Under the pieces are notes generated by a model. It had not been told where the DNA came from and made no database searches. It worked only from the letters and a program-made list of their open reading frames with translations. A DNA stretch of 58,226 nt from Thermoplasmata archaeon (GTDB lineage: Archaea; Thermoplasmatota; Thermoplasmata; Lutacidiplasmatales; UBA184): contig JAKIWQ010000008.1 in NCBI GenBank assembly GCA_022749935.1, positions 1 through 58,226 of the forward strand, in the 5' to 3' direction. How positions within the stretch are numbered: position 1 is the first letter of the stretch; the number at the start of each line of letters is the position of its first letter. Positions 8,964 to 18,654 of the stretch are shown in pieces. The position numbers were made by a program, and so were the translations under genes.

Positions 8964-11900
8964 GTGACAGCAACCACTAGAGCGTGGCCAACGTCGATTC
9001 CCAACCGAAGGAAGGTTGCCACCACGCGCCGCGCATCGCGGTGGACGTTGACGGCGGTCGTCCTTGCTGTCGCGATCACAGTTCTTTCTGGGCTTCCGTC
9101 AACGCAGTTTGCCGCAGCCACTGGGTCAAGGACGGGGCACGCTCTCGTGGCGATCCACACCCTCCCGTCGGCACCCCACCTCGTGGGACACCCGACGGTG
9201 CCGTTTGGGTCTCCGAGACTCTCGGCCCCGACGTTCGCCCCACCTTCGTCCTCCACGGAGATCCAAGGGGCGAGCGACTCGCTCTCCCGCGGGGAGGGTC
9301 CGGCGGGGGGAACGCCCCTCGCGTGCTCCCCCTCACGGACGGTCCCTACCACCACCGACTGCCTCCCCCCCACGCACGCGGCCGTGGCACCCGTGACCTC
9401 AATCAATCCCACCGTCGGTCTCGGCTGGTCGATCCAAGGGGTACCGCAGTCCCGCGGATACATCGATTTCGCGCTCACGTGGGACCCGTTCGACAACTAC
9501 GTCCTCCTGTTCGGCGGCTCGAATATCACCGGCGACTACATGGCGGACACCTGGACCTATCACGAGGGCGCCTGGACCGAGTTGTTCCCGGCCTCCACGC
9601 CTATCGGGCGGGACTCTTCGGGGCTCGCCTACGATCCCGCCGACCAGTCGATGGTCCTCTTCGGTGGCTACACTCCCGACACGGCCTACTCGTTGAATGA
9701 CACCTGGCTGTTCCGAGGTGGGGTCTGGACCGAAATCCCGACCGGAAACGGGCCCTCCCCTCGCTATGGGTTCGGATTCGTGTACGACCCCAACACGTTT
9801 TCCGACGTGCTTTTCGGAGGATACTCTCCGCTGTGCCCCGCGGTCTCGGGAAATATCTGTAACGACACGTGGTCCTGGTCGTTCGGGTCCTGGGCTCACG
9901 ATCGGCCCGCGACGTCTCCCGTCGCGCGGTACGAGCAATCGATGTCCTTCGACACCGCCGACGGGTATCTGGTCATGTTCGGGGGCTACGGCGGCTCCGG
10001 GTGCCTCCAACCCAGCGGGTACTGTCAGGACACCTGGACCTACGACGGGAGCACGTGGAGCCAAGTGGCAACCGGCGGGACGCCCTGCGGCAACAACGTC
10101 ACCGGGAACTGCACGGCGTCGGCCGCGCCCGGCCCTCGCACCGAAGGGGCGTTTGCCTACGATCCGCCGGACGGGTACGCGGTGCTCTTCGGCGGAACCA
10201 ACCAATCGGTCGGTACGATGAGCGACACGTGGAAGTACTCCGCCGGTGCGTGGACCCGCCTCGCCCCGACCACGACTCCCTGGTCCCGGTTCGGCGCCGG
10301 GCTGACCTTCGACGGATCGGCCGGCGACGGGTATCTCTTCCTCTATGGCGGGCAGTACGAGGGTGAGACGCCCCCCGATGTCTTCTGGGGGTTCCAGTCG
10401 GGAAACTGGACCGAGGTGCAGCAACCGGCCAACCTCCCACCGAATTCCTACGGCTCGAGCATGGTCTTCGATGCCGCCGACGGGTACGTCCTCTTCCTTG
10501 GCGGCTTCGGCAGCGTCGGGTACGTCAACGAGACGTGGGCGTACCGTTCGGGTACCTGGACCCACCTCGCAGAATCGGTGGCGCCACGGGCCCGGCTCTG
10601 GACGAGCATGGCCTGGGATCCGGCCTCCGATTATGTGCTCCTCTTTGGGGGCAACAGCTTCGGCTTCGTCAACGACACCTGGGAATTCTCCGGCGGGCAT
10701 TGGACCCAGCTCTGCACGGGCGGGCCGGTGACGTGCGGTCCGTATTCCACCTACGCTCCCAGCCCGAGGGAAGGGGCCAGCCTGGCCTATGACCATTCGA
10801 GCCAGACCATGGTGCTGTTCGGGGGGTACACCGGGAGTCGGTACCTCAACGAAACGTGGGACTGGTTCGGGAACTATTGGTCCAATTACACGTCGTTCGA
10901 GCTGGGCTTCCCTCAACACCCGAGTGCGCGGGCCTTTTCCGGGTTCGTGAACGATGTGCGCGACGGTGAGGACGTCCTCTTTGGGGGGGCCAACCATTCC
11001 GGCGCCTACGGCGACACGTGGGTGCTGACGTCCCTCTATTCGGGCTGGAGCCAGGTCGGAAGCTGCGGCGGACCCGGTCAGCTGGCCTGCAGCGGATCCA
11101 CTCCGAGCTCGCGCTCCTCGTTCTCGATGGTGTACGACAGTGCCGAGCAAGTGGTCCTCGTCACGGGCGGGACCACCGGTCCCTTCGGAGGCGGCTTGAG
11201 GGGCGGCACGTACGGGTTCCAGGGAGGCACTTGGTACTCGTGCCCGGCGTACTCCTGTAACTACTACTTTGGGCTCGCGCCCCTCCCGTTGTTCCCGGCC
11301 TCCGCCTTCGATCCCATCGACGGCTACACTATCCTCAGGGGCGGCCTGGAAGCCTATGGGATCACTAGTTACGAGGGAAAAGCCGACTGGATCCTGGGTC
11401 CCTTCCTGTCCTCGGCCGGTCCTACCGTCTTTCCCCAGTACATCGACGTGGGCCAAGCCGTTCAGTTCAATGTGGGCGCCAGCGGGGGTGGGACGGGCAC
11501 CTATTCCTACGAATGGAACGGCCTGCCGCAAGGATGCGCGCCCGCGTTCTCCGGGGCCTCATCGATCTCGTGCTCGCCGCAGGGGCCCGGATTCACGTTC
11601 TACTACAACTACGTGGTCGGGTACGATTTCTTCGCCGGCCCGAGCGTGGTCGTTCACGCTTCGAACGGATTCCCGGAGATCACCTCGGGTCAGTTGGAGT
11701 GGTTGTATGTGGCCCGCGACACCATAGCGATCCTGAACGGGTCGGCCTCATCCGCCGATGTCGGGCAGACCGTGTACTATGCCGTCACCGCGTCCAATGG
11801 TTGGGGGCCGTACCGGTTCGCGCTTCAGGGAGCGCCCCCCGGTTGCGTCGTCGCTCAGTCGTCCTTAGCTCAGGTGCTGTTTTCGTGCCTTCTCACGCCG

Positions 11901-13301
11901 TCCGACCTGGGTGTCTGGTCCGTCCTGGGATCCGCCACGGACAACGCGGCGTACTCCGCGCTCTCGCCCGCGAGCACTTTGGTCGTTTCCGCGGCTCCCG
12001 GGTCATCGGGTGTTACGGTGAATACGGCGACGCTGGACGCCGGCCAGATGCTGTCGGTCGGAGTGTCCCCCTCCGGAGGTCAGGGTCCCTACTCGTTCGC
12101 CTGGTCCGGCGTACCGGCCGCGTGCAACGCGAACTCAGCGCTCCTGAGCTGCGCCGTTCCCGCCACGGAAACCGGAACGTACGTCCCCTCGGTCACGATC
12201 CGGGATTCGAACGGGGGCATCGTCGCCAAGTCCTACAGTGGCTCGGTCGTCGTGTCGGCGGCCCCTGCGGCCAGCGCCCTGACCATCGATACCCCGGCCA
12301 ACTCGCCGACGCTCGCGATCGATGCGGGGAAGTCGGTAACGTTCCACGTGGTCTCGACCCCCGGCTCCGGTGGCGACACCGTTGCCTGGCAGGGCCTTCC
12401 GAGCGGCTGTACCGCCTCAGTCCCCACCGCCTCCAACGTCACGTGCGCCCCCAACACGCCCGGCAGTTACGCGCCCACCGCGACGGTCACGGACTCGAAC
12501 GGCGGGTCTGCGACCACGCCCGCGACGACCTTCCTCGTCTCGCCCGCTCTCGGCCGGGCGACGGTGGGGACCTCGGCGGGCACCCTCGACGTCGGTCAGA
12601 CCTTGACTCTCGGGGCCGACATCCTCGGCGGCTCCGGCGGGTACTCGTACGCGTGGACCGGGCTACCGACCGGCTGTGAGGCCGTGAACTCTCCGACGAT
12701 CGTGTGCACCCCGTCGGCCACGGATCCGGCCCAGGTATCGGTCGTCGTGACCGACTCCAACGGGGGCAGTTCGACCGGAACTACCTCGGTGACGGTGAAC
12801 CCCGCGCTCCAGGTAGCCCTCACCGACCAGGTGACCGCGTCGACCGCCCCCGGCGCGGCGGCATTTACTGCCACCGCGACCGGCGGAACGACCCCCCTGA
12901 CGTACGCGTGGACGGTCAACGGGGCGACGCAGAGCGGGGCGACCGGGAACACGCTGCAACTTTCCGGTCTCGGGTCGGGATCGGTGTCGGTCCAGGTGAG
13001 GGTCTCCGATGGGGCGGGCGTGTCCACCTCCTCCTCCACGGCATCGGTCACCGTCGCGGCCGCGGCCTCATCCTCCACGAGCACCTCGTCGTCCTCGTCG
13101 ACCCTTCAGTACCTCGAGCTGGCGCTCCTCGCGGTCCTGTTGGTCCTGGTGGTGGTCGCCATTGTGGTGGGTCGCCGCCGGCCCCCTCCGCCGGAGGTCA
13201 TCGTCTCGCCCGCCTCCCCGGCGGGACCCCCCCCTCCCGCCCCCGTCCCGCCCCCCGGGGCGACTCAGAGCGGGGATCCTCCCCCCTGGAATGAAGGGTA
13301 G
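8964..13301 (+). CDS. Giant Kelch / Ig-like surface protein with C-terminal anchor
   Basis: About 1445 residues. An N-terminal hydrophobic segment ('LTAVVLAVAITVLSGLPS') follows a basic start. About 12 Kelch-type units of 45-65 residues come next ('DNYVLLFGG', 'DGYVLFLGGFG', with 'DTWTY..GAWTEL'), some with Cys-containing insertions. Then come about five Ig-like repeats ending in a 'G(L/V/A)P.(G/A)C' strand (for example 'YSYEWNGLPQGC', 'YSYAWTGLPTGC'), a PKD-like unit ('PLTYAWTVNG'), a Ser-rich linker, a transmembrane helix ('LALLAVLLVLVVVAIVVG') and a Pro-rich cytoplasmic tail. Topology implies a long extracellular stalk and propeller tethered to the membrane. Start GTG 8964 is chosen because the signal segment follows at once; the frame upstream to 8670 looks non-coding. 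Confidence 0.87.
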   Translation: MTATTRAWPTSIPNRRKVATTRRASRWTLTAVVLAVAITVLSGLPSTQFAAATGSRTGHALVAIHTLPSAPHLVGHPTVPFGSPRLSAPTFAPPSSSTEIQGASDSLSRGEGPAGGTPLACSPSRTVPTTTDCLPPTHAAVAPVTSINPTVGLGWSIQGVPQSRGYIDFALTWDPFDNYVLLFGGSNITGDYMADTWTYHEGAWTELFPASTPIGRDSSGLAYDPADQSMVLFGGYTPDTAYSLNDTWLFRGGVWTEIPTGNGPSPRYGFGFVYDPNTFSDVLFGGYSPLCPAVSGNICNDTWSWSFGSWAHDRPATSPVARYEQSMSFDTADGYLVMFGGYGGSGCLQPSGYCQDTWTYDGSTWSQVATGGTPCGNNVTGNCTASAAPGPRTEGAFAYDPPDGYAVLFGGTNQSVGTMSDTWKYSAGAWTRLAPTTTPWSRFGAGLTFDGSAGDGYLFLYGGQYEGETPPDVFWGFQSGNWTEVQQPANLPPNSYGSSMVFDAADGYVLFLGGFGSVGYVNETWAYRSGTWTHLAESVAPRARLWTSMAWDPASDYVLLFGGNSFGFVNDTWEFSGGHWTQLCTGGPVTCGPYSTYAPSPREGASLAYDHSSQTMVLFGGYTGSRYLNETWDWFGNYWSNYTSFELGFPQHPSARAFSGFVNDVRDGEDVLFGGANHSGAYGDTWVLTSLYSGWSQVGSCGGPGQLACSGSTPSSRSSFSMVYDSAEQVVLVTGGTTGPFGGGLRGGTYGFQGGTWYSCPAYSCNYYFGLAPLPLFPASAFDPIDGYTILRGGLEAYGITSYEGKADWILGPFLSSAGPTVFPQYIDVGQAVQFNVGASGGGTGTYSYEWNGLPQGCAPAFSGASSISCSPQGPGFTFYYNYVVGYDFFAGPSVVVHASNGFPEITSGQLEWLYVARDTIAILNGSASSADVGQTVYYAVTASNGWGPYRFALQGAPPGCVVAQSSLAQVLFSCLLTPSDLGVWSVLGSATDNAAYSALSPASTLVVSAAPGSSGVTVNTATLDAGQMLSVGVSPSGGQGPYSFAWSGVPAACNANSALLSCAVPATETGTYVPSVTIRDSNGGIVAKSYSGSVVVSAAPAASALTIDTPANSPTLAIDAGKSVTFHVVSTPGSGGDTVAWQGLPSGCTASVPTASNVTCAPNTPGSYAPTATVTDSNGGSATTPATTFLVSPALGRATVGTSAGTLDVGQTLTLGADILGGSGGYSYAWTGLPTGCEAVNSPTIVCTPSATDPAQVSVVVTDSNGGSSTGTTSVTVNPALQVALTDQVTASTAPGAAAFTATATGGTTPLTYAWTVNGATQSGATGNTLQLSGLGSGSVSVQVRVSDGAGVSTSSSTASVTVAAAASSSTSTSSSSSTLQYLELALLAVLLVLVVVAIVVGRRRPPPPEVIVSPASPAGPPPPAPVPPPGATQSGDPPPWNEG

Positions 13302-13563
13302 CGCGACTCCGACTCCACTTCGCCCACTGACGCATGGCTCGACGGGCGGGTGGAAACCCTGCCGGAACCGCTGGATCCTACAGCGAGCCCTTCGACCGGA
13401 CCGGAACATCGCCCGGGGCCAGGTTCGTATCCCGGTGACCGGGCCCGGACCGATGAATCGGAGAGACGATTTGGGAACTAACTCTGGAGGTTGGCGCCCG
13501 GCCCGGAGGTCCGGGCCGGGAAGGGGTTGGTCGCGAGGGATCGATCCACTGGGGAGTGCGGGT

Positions 13564-14052
13564 CTACTGGGTCGGCATCGGGCGCGTGTGGGTCGCCGTC
13601 GTCTCGGTGTGCGTCACGACCGTCGGCTGAGGAGGCCGGAGCATCCGGTTCAGGGCCGAGGGGTTACCGTACGACCGGAGGAGCGACACCTTGCCGCCCG
13701 AATCGACCACGACTCGGGTCAGTTGCTCTTGGTTGAGCTTCTTGTTCGTGGGGTCGACCGTCTTTCCGTCCTTCGTCGTGTAGGGGCCCGTGTGGGTCCC
13801 ATGGACGGAGTTGACGACGACCGCCTCGTCGCCCGACACGATGACCTTGCCGATGTCCATCGTCCAGTCGGGGAACGCGGCAAAGGCGCCCGTGAGGTAC
13901 GAGCGAATGGCTTCCTTGCCGACGACGGGGGCGTCGAGGTTCGGGACTTGGAACGTAGCGTTCTCCGCGTACAGCTCCACGACCTTGTCGACATTCCGGG
14001 TGTTCACAACGGCGAAAAACTGGCGGGTTTCTTGCTCTGTTAGCGGGGTCAT
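13564..14052 (-). CDS. SnoaL/NTF2-like protein
   Basis: A 162-residue protein whose first ~130 residues match the SnoaL-like / NTF2 alpha+beta barrel: 'QFFAVVNTRNVDKVVELYAE', 'FQVPNLDAPVVGKEAIRSYL', 'FAAFPDWTMDIGKVIVSGDE', 'VVNSVHGTHTGPY'. Such proteins bind small hydrophobic ligands as isomerases, cyclases or storage proteins. The catalytic residues vary too much to predict a reaction. The C-terminal ~25 residues are Thr/Pro-rich and outside the fold. ATG at 14052, preceded by AT-rich motifs. The gap to the Kelch gene end (13302-13563) holds nothing recognisable. Confidence 0.82.
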   Translation of the reverse strand: MTPLTEQETRQFFAVVNTRNVDKVVELYAENATFQVPNLDAPVVGKEAIRSYLTGAFAAFPDWTMDIGKVIVSGDEAVVVNSVHGTHTGPYTTKDGKTVDPTNKKLNQEQLTRVVVDSGGKVSLLRSYGNPSALNRMLRPPQPTVVTHTETTATHTRPMPTQ

Positions 14053-14084
14053 GTTGTTCTCCGGCTATATAACGGCCGCCGAAG

Positions 14085-14096
14085 GGTATAAGTAAG
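14085..14096 (-). promoter_or_regulatory. Candidate TATA box for the SnoaL-like gene
   Basis: The minus strand reads 'CTTACTTATACC', 33-44 nt upstream of the ATG at 14052, a usable archaeal TATA spacing with a leader of about 10 nt. A second motif 'TTATATAG' (about 14064-14071) is only 12-19 nt from the ATG and is probably too close. Confidence 0.35.
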
Positions 14097-14267
14097 ACTA
14101 TCAGCGGCCGACGCGAACCGTCGACCTCGGGACTCGATGGGCGCGCCCCGACCGTCCTCGCCGAGCGAAAACGCCGCACGGAGGCCCCCGCGCGGCGCGC
14201 ATTTAGGGGTGGGTTGGGCCCGACCGGGTACTTCCCGACCCCTCCGACTCTGTACCCATCGACGGGG

Positions 14268-15518
14268 TCAGTAACTGACGTCACGCAACTCTTTCATCAG
14301 GACCACGGCGAGCAGCATGGAGACGACCACCACCAGGCCGGAGATGACAAACACGAGCCCTACCGAGGTCGCCGCGGCGAACGAACCGGCGAAGAACGCG
14401 CCGAAGGGGCCACTGGCCACGATGAAACTGAGGAACGCGGCCGTGACCCGTCCGAGGAGCCGCCCCGGTACTTTGGCCTGGACGAGGACGAACAGCGGGA
14501 TGTTGGTGATCGAGATGACGACGCCCAGGGCGAGGATCTCCACGAACGCGAACGGGACGTACGTCGTGAGTCCGAGGGCGGCGATGACGAGACCGATCCC
14601 GACCCCACCCCCCATGAGGAACTTGCCGGCGGAGCGTCGCGTATCGACCTTGCCGATCACCGCGGCTCCAAGAATGGCCCCGACCGCGACGGCGGCTCCG
14701 AGAAACCCGTAGGTGGCGGCTCCGCCGTGCAGCACGAGCTTGGCATACGGAGCGAAGAGCGCCGCCGCGGCGTTTCCAAAGAAGTTCACGATGATCCCGA
14801 GGAGAATCAACTCGACCATGAACCGATTCTCCCGGATGAAACGGATCCCCTCTCCGAAGTCCGTGAAGAACCGGTTCTTGCCGGCCGGGTCGGCGTCGGC
14901 CGCGTGGCTGTAGGCGCGGGAGACTCCCGCGATGATCAGGGCCGCGACGAAAAAGGAGACCGCGTCATACTCGATCGGCAGCGTCACACCGAAGAGAGCG
15001 ACCACGACCCCACCGACCGACAGGCCCAGGATCTGGTTGAGGGACCCGGAGAAGGTCTGCAGACTGTTCGCGGGCGCGAGGTCGTCCCGGCTCACGACCT
15101 GGGGGACCATGGCGCCGGTCGTGGTTCGAACGAGTTGGCCCCCGGTCCCGAGGAGGAAGACGATCACGAGGATGACCGACAGGCCGACCGCGTGCGTGAG
15201 CAGGAGAGCCGAAAGAGCGGCCACCACCGTTCCCTCCGCGACGTTCGTGAGGAGCAGGATAGTCCGACGATCCCACCGGTCGATGTACACTCCCAGGAAG
15301 GGTCCGAGTACGACCGCCGGAATGAGGGTGACCGCGACCACCAGCCCGACGGCGAAGACCGATCCGGTCACCTCGAGGACGAGCCAGAGGAGGGCCACCT
15401 CGAAGACGAAGTCACCAGATTGAGAGATCAGTTGGGAGAGCCATAGGAGAAGAAACGGACGACTTCGGAGCGCCCGTCGAAAACTCGGACGCTCCGGGCT
15501 CACGGTGGCGGTCGTCAC
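14268..15518 (-). CDS. MFS transporter (MFS_3/MefA-like)
   Basis: A 416-residue protein with about 12 hydrophobic helices. 'RSRPFLLLWLSQLISQSGDF' at the N-terminus and 'LGVYIDRWDRRTILLLTN' in the loop between helices 2 and 3 (G-x-x-x-D-R-x-x-R-R motif) are characteristic of the Major Facilitator branch containing macrolide (MefA) and enterobactin (EntS) exporters. It probably exports small molecules using the proton gradient; substrate unknown. ATG at 15518. Encoded alone, divergent from a GNAT gene beginning at 15746, which might suggest a detoxification pair, but nothing in sequence links them. Confidence 0.88.
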   Translation of the reverse strand: MTTATVSPERPSFRRALRSRPFLLLWLSQLISQSGDFVFEVALLWLVLEVTGSVFAVGLVVAVTLIPAVVLGPFLGVYIDRWDRRTILLLTNVAEGTVVAALSALLLTHAVGLSVILVIVFLLGTGGQLVRTTTGAMVPQVVSRDDLAPANSLQTFSGSLNQILGLSVGGVVVALFGVTLPIEYDAVSFFVAALIIAGVSRAYSHAADADPAGKNRFFTDFGEGIRFIRENRFMVELILLGIIVNFFGNAAAALFAPYAKLVLHGGAATYGFLGAAVAVGAILGAAVIGKVDTRRSAGKFLMGGGVGIGLVIAALGLTTYVPFAFVEILALGVVISITNIPLFVLVQAKVPGRLLGRVTAAFLSFIVASGPFGAFFAGSFAAATSVGLVFVISGLVVVVSMLLAVVLMKELRDVSY

Positions 15519-15745
15519 CCGGTACGTACCTCCCAGACAACCGGCCCGGGCGGAGGTCGCATGTGAGAGGGACCGAGATGGGACGCCTACTTGATTTCTG
15601 GGGAACCACTACGGACCGCTTCGGGGGCAGGGAACCCAGGAGTTCGGGTCGCAGCCCTCGAGGACCTCCGGGCCGACCCCACCCTGCTTCCCTCCGCCCC
15701 CTTCCGAGCGCTGAAATACCCAACGAGAATCGCACGCTCACCCCG

Positions 15746-16264
15746 ATGGTCGAACAACTACGCCTCGCACCCATCCCCCAGGAGGAGTACGACGCATGGT
15801 GGAAACTATCGGTCCGTGAATACGCGGACGAGCATGTCAAATCCGGAAACTGGGATCTCGAGGGCGCCCTCGAGAAATCCGAAGGGGAATTCCAGAAGCT
15901 CCTTCCGGAAGGCATGAAGACCGCCGGACACTACCTGTACTCACTCGAGCATCCCGACGGCCACGAACATGTGGGCATCATTTGGTTCCGGGCCGCTCGG
16001 GGCCCGGATGCGCCTCGCCCGCCGGTGTTGTTCATCTACGACCTGCTCGTCTACGAATCGTTCCGAGGAAAGGGGTACGGGAAACAAGCGATGGGCCTGA
16101 TCGAGGGAAAGGCACGTGAGCTGGGGTTCGATACCGTCTCGCTTCACGTCTTCGGCCACAACCGGGTCGCCCTCTCCCTCTACCAAAAGCTAGGCTACGT
16201 CGCGACAAACTTGTTGATGTCCAAGAAAGTGGAGCGGGGACCGGCGTCCCAAGGTTCGAGCTGA
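15746..16264 (+). CDS. GNAT family N-acetyltransferase
   Basis: A 172-residue GNAT. It has a long N-terminal helical part ('EEYDAWWKLSVREYADEHV'), then 'HVGIIWFRAAR', the acetyl-CoA loop 'YESFRGKGYGKQAMGLIEG' (R/Q-x-x-G-x-G/A pattern), and the closing 'VFGHNRVALSLYQKLGYVATN' with the Asn and Tyr common in active GNATs. Start ATG 15746 is chosen because the upstream frame back to 15563 is Arg/Pro-rich and lacks homology. Substrate unknown. Confidence 0.87.
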   Translation: MVEQLRLAPIPQEEYDAWWKLSVREYADEHVKSGNWDLEGALEKSEGEFQKLLPEGMKTAGHYLYSLEHPDGHEHVGIIWFRAARGPDAPRPPVLFIYDLLVYESFRGKGYGKQAMGLIEGKARELGFDTVSLHVFGHNRVALSLYQKLGYVATNLLMSKKVERGPASQGSS

Positions 16265-16653
16265 GCGCCCCCCCTATTTTCGCCGCCAGCCGATCGACCC
16301 TCATCCGGAATCGCCGTGAGCCGGACCACCGAGGACCCCATGGTCCAAGGAACGAATCCGGATTCTCAAGGGACCCGTTCGGGTTCGCCCGTGCGAGCGA
16401 CCATCAAACGGCCTTCCGTAGCTCTGGATGGGCGGAGTAGCGTCGGCGGGCGGAGTCGCAACCGCGAAGCGGATCTTCCCCTGGATACCTCACACCTCCA
16501 CCCACTCGTCGTCCGTGAACGCGATCCCGGGTCGAGGGGTCTAGCCCTACCCTTTCGATGGGACTCCTCGCCGGTACCCACGCACCCTGCCTAGCTTTCC
16601 CTCGAACTTCGGATGCGTCGGGGAGAGTCGACCTCAACGTCCCAAGGGGGGCT
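16265..16653. other. Intergenic region, nothing identified
   Basis: A 389-nt gap between two convergent genes. Open frames here are short, Arg/Ser/Pro-rich and without recognisable domains. I see no tRNA, strong hairpin or repeat. Confidence 0.5.
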
Positions 16654-17073
16654 CTACCCGCGTTCCACGGCGGTGGGCCTGCGGCCGATGGTAATCCAAA
16701 TTCCGTCGGGGTCAGTGACGCTGGCCATCCAGCCTCCGGTAGTGGAGGGGTCGAAACCGGTCGGCCTGGCTCCGTGTTTCAAGAGCCGTTGATAGACGCG
16801 CTCCAGCTCCCTTCGAGTTGCGACCCCGAGGGTGAAGTCCAAATGGTCCACCGCGTCCCCGGCGGCGAAGCGGCCACCGAACGTCGACCCTTTCGGGTAC
16901 CAGTTGAGCTCGACCTTTCTACGGGATCGGCGATCCTCAAGGAGTACCCAGAGTCCCCCACCCCAACTCCGCGTGTCACCCCTCCGGACCACGCGCAATC
17001 CGAGGGCGATTGTGTAGAATCGGAGGGATTTTTTCAGGTCGGTGACCCGTAGCCCTACATTTTCAAACCGCAT
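16654..17073 (-). CDS. VOC (glyoxalase/bleomycin-resistance) family protein
   Basis: A 139-residue vicinal-oxygen-chelate protein with two beta-alpha-beta-beta-beta modules: 'MRFENVGLRVTDLKKSLRFY' and 'LGLRVVRRGDT', then 'DAVDHLDFTLG', 'LLKHGARPTG' and the closing 'ASVTDPDGIWITIG'. Candidate metal ligands are Glu in 'RKVELNWYP' and His in 'VDHLDF', with the acidic residues of the last strand less certain. Reactions in this superfamily range from lactoylglutathione lyase to dioxygenases and binding proteins, so only the fold is assigned. ATG at 17073. Confidence 0.87.
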   Translation of the reverse strand: MRFENVGLRVTDLKKSLRFYTIALGLRVVRRGDTRSWGGGLWVLLEDRRSRRKVELNWYPKGSTFGGRFAAGDAVDHLDFTLGVATRRELERVYQRLLKHGARPTGFDPSTTGGWMASVTDPDGIWITIGRRPTAVERG

Positions 17074-17184
17074 CGGTTGTCCCTAGGGGCCCGTGGGCTT
17101 GAAATTGGCGCTCGTCGCCCGTCAGGTCGGAGAGGGTAATCGCCCCCGCACCGGGTGGGAATGGTTCGAAGGCTAGAACGCCGG

Positions 17185-17961
17185 CTACCCGCTGCCCGAG
17201 ATGTAGATCGACGTGCTCGAGGAGCTCTTGTAGAAGGTCCGCCCCCCGTTGTAGGCCGCATAGATGGAAACGGTGCCGACCGTGTCATCTGCCGACGAGA
17301 ATCTCACGGAACAGCTCCCCGAGATCAACGTGCAAACCCCGTGTTTGCTGAAGGTCCCCGAACTGCTGTAGAGGGTCGAGAAGGAAACGTTACCCTTCGG
17401 GGCCTTCGAGTGGTTCGCGAGGTCGGTCACCGTCGCAGTACAGACGGTCGATCCGCCCGCGGAGAAGCTCGACGGGCTGCAGGACACCGTCGTGGTGGTC
17501 CCATCGTACTTCGTGGTGCGGAGTTGGATGGTCCCGTCCTTCAGGAAGTAGGTGTGGCTGCACCCGGTGTGGTAGCAGTGGGTCGTAACGGTCACGTTCG
17601 TATCCGTCGAACCCAAGACCACCTTGCCGTTGTTGACATCAACCGCCGAGAAGTTTCCGAGAACGTGACTCACGTTTCCGGACACGTTGACCACTTTGGC
17701 CACGTAGAGGCCGCCGTGGGTGGCGTTTGGCTCGCCCGACAACTGGAATGAAATCGCGTATCGGGAGGTCCCCCAGGCCCAATTCGTAGCGGCCCAGCCG
17801 CTGCCGTTACCTCCCGCCAGGGAGAATTTGCACGTCTCGATCCCGGTACAGGAGGTGGCCGAGCCCTTGACCGGCGAGGACGCCGATGCGGTGGGCAGCA
17901 CCGCGACGAGCACGAACGAGAGGGCGAGGAAAACCACGATGGGGGCAATCATCGATTTCAT
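17185..17961 (-). CDS. Secreted Ig-like protein
   Basis: A 258-residue predicted secreted protein. From ATG 17961 a classical signal peptide is visible: 'MKSMIAPIVVFLALSFVLVA' then 'VLPTASAS'. The mature part is rich in Thr, Ser and Cys with several N-glycosylation sequons (NVS, NVT, NHS). A C-terminal Ig-like domain resembles bacterial Big repeats: 'TVSCSPSSFSAGGSTVCTAT', 'KGNVSFST' and 'YAAYNGGRTFYKSSSS'. I find no enzymatic motif. The start is fixed by a TATA box at 17991-17997: the upstream in-frame ATG at 17988 lies only 3 nt from it and cannot be used from that promoter. Confidence 0.78.
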   Translation of the reverse strand: MKSMIAPIVVFLALSFVLVAVLPTASASSPVKGSATSCTGIETCKFSLAGGNGSGWAATNWAWGTSRYAISFQLSGEPNATHGGLYVAKVVNVSGNVSHVLGNFSAVDVNNGKVVLGSTDTNVTVTTHCYHTGCSHTYFLKDGTIQLRTTKYDGTTTTVSCSPSSFSAGGSTVCTATVTDLANHSKAPKGNVSFSTLYSSSGTFSKHGVCTLISGSCSVRFSSADDTVGTVSIYAAYNGGRTFYKSSSSTSIYISGSG

Positions 17962-17990
17962 GCGGCCTGGGCGTCCATGCTTCGCCATCC

Positions 17991-17997
17991 TATATAG
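17991..17997 (-). promoter_or_regulatory. TATA box of the secreted Ig-like gene
   Basis: 'CTATATA' on the minus strand, centred about 33 nt upstream of the ATG at 17961, predicts a leader of only about 7 nt. It rules out the longer open-frame starts, which would place the start codon at or upstream of the box. Confidence 0.55.
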
Positions 17998-18135
17998 CGA
18001 GACCGGACCGGGCAACTTCTACCGAATCGGGACAGCGGTGGGACGGCCTCCGGTCCCGCCGAACTTGAACGCAAGGGACGTCGCGGGTCGAGCCCTCCTC
18101 GTCGAACCTAAGAACGGTGGACCATTGTACCCGGT

Positions 18136-18519
18136 GTGGCGGACGCAGTGCACCCCGAATGGCGAAAGCTCACCCGGGCCGAGGAACGAGTCATTGCCCA
18201 CCGGGGAACCGAAGCCCCCTTCTCTGGGGAATACGAGGAAAATACCGCCCCCGGGACCTATGTCTGCAAGCGATGTGGCACCCCGCTCTACCTCTCGGTC
18301 GCCAAGTTCGACGCCCGCTGTGGCTGGCCCAGCTTTGACCAGGAGATTCCAGGAGCCGTCCGGCGCCTACCGGACGCCGACGGGTCGCGGATCGAGATTC
18401 GGTGTGCGAAATGCGATGGCCACCTCGGTCACGTCTTCCTCGGCGAGGGATTCACTCCGAAGAACACGAGGCATTGCGTGAATTCCATCTCGATGATCTT
18501 TGTCCCCCGCCCCCCCTGA
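18136..18519 (+). CDS. msrB: Peptide-methionine (R)-S-oxide reductase MsrB
   Basis: A 127-residue MsrB, which reduces the R-epimer of methionine sulfoxide in proteins. The structural zinc site is complete (Cys44/Cys47 in 'CKRCGTPLY' and Cys90/Cys93 in '[12 protein letters not shown]'). The catalytic Cys is Cys114 in '[10 protein letters not shown]', and a resolving Cys62 is present in 'ARCGWPSF', implying thioredoxin-type recycling. Start is GTG 18136. MsrA, specific for the S-epimer, is encoded separately at 25296, so the organism carries the full repair pair, pointing to exposure to oxidants. Confidence 0.96.
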   Translation: MADAVHPEWRKLTRAEERVIAHRGTEAPFSGEYEENTAPGTYVCKRCGTPLYLSVAKFDARCGWPSFDQEIPGAVRRLPDADGSRIEIRCAKCDGHLGHVFLGEGFTPKNTRHCVNSISMIFVPRPP

Positions 18520-18654
18520 CGTGAACGACCCGAGCCAACTGAATTCCAATCTCGAGCCAACGAAGACAGCTGGGCCGGCCTGCCCCCCTCAAACAAGTTG
18601 GCACAGCGGGGCAAGGGTACGCTCCCTGCCCCTGGGGGAATGAAGGGCGCTCGC

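Noticed and set aside
9399-11531. A 710-codon open frame on the minus strand
   Set aside because: Antisense of the Kelch gene; its apparent repeats only mirror the Kelch repeats.
6500-13000. The regular repeats in the Kelch genes as a possible CRISPR or DNA repeat array
   Set aside because: The repeats are at protein level with a period near 150 nt and diverged DNA; there are no identical short repeats with spacers.
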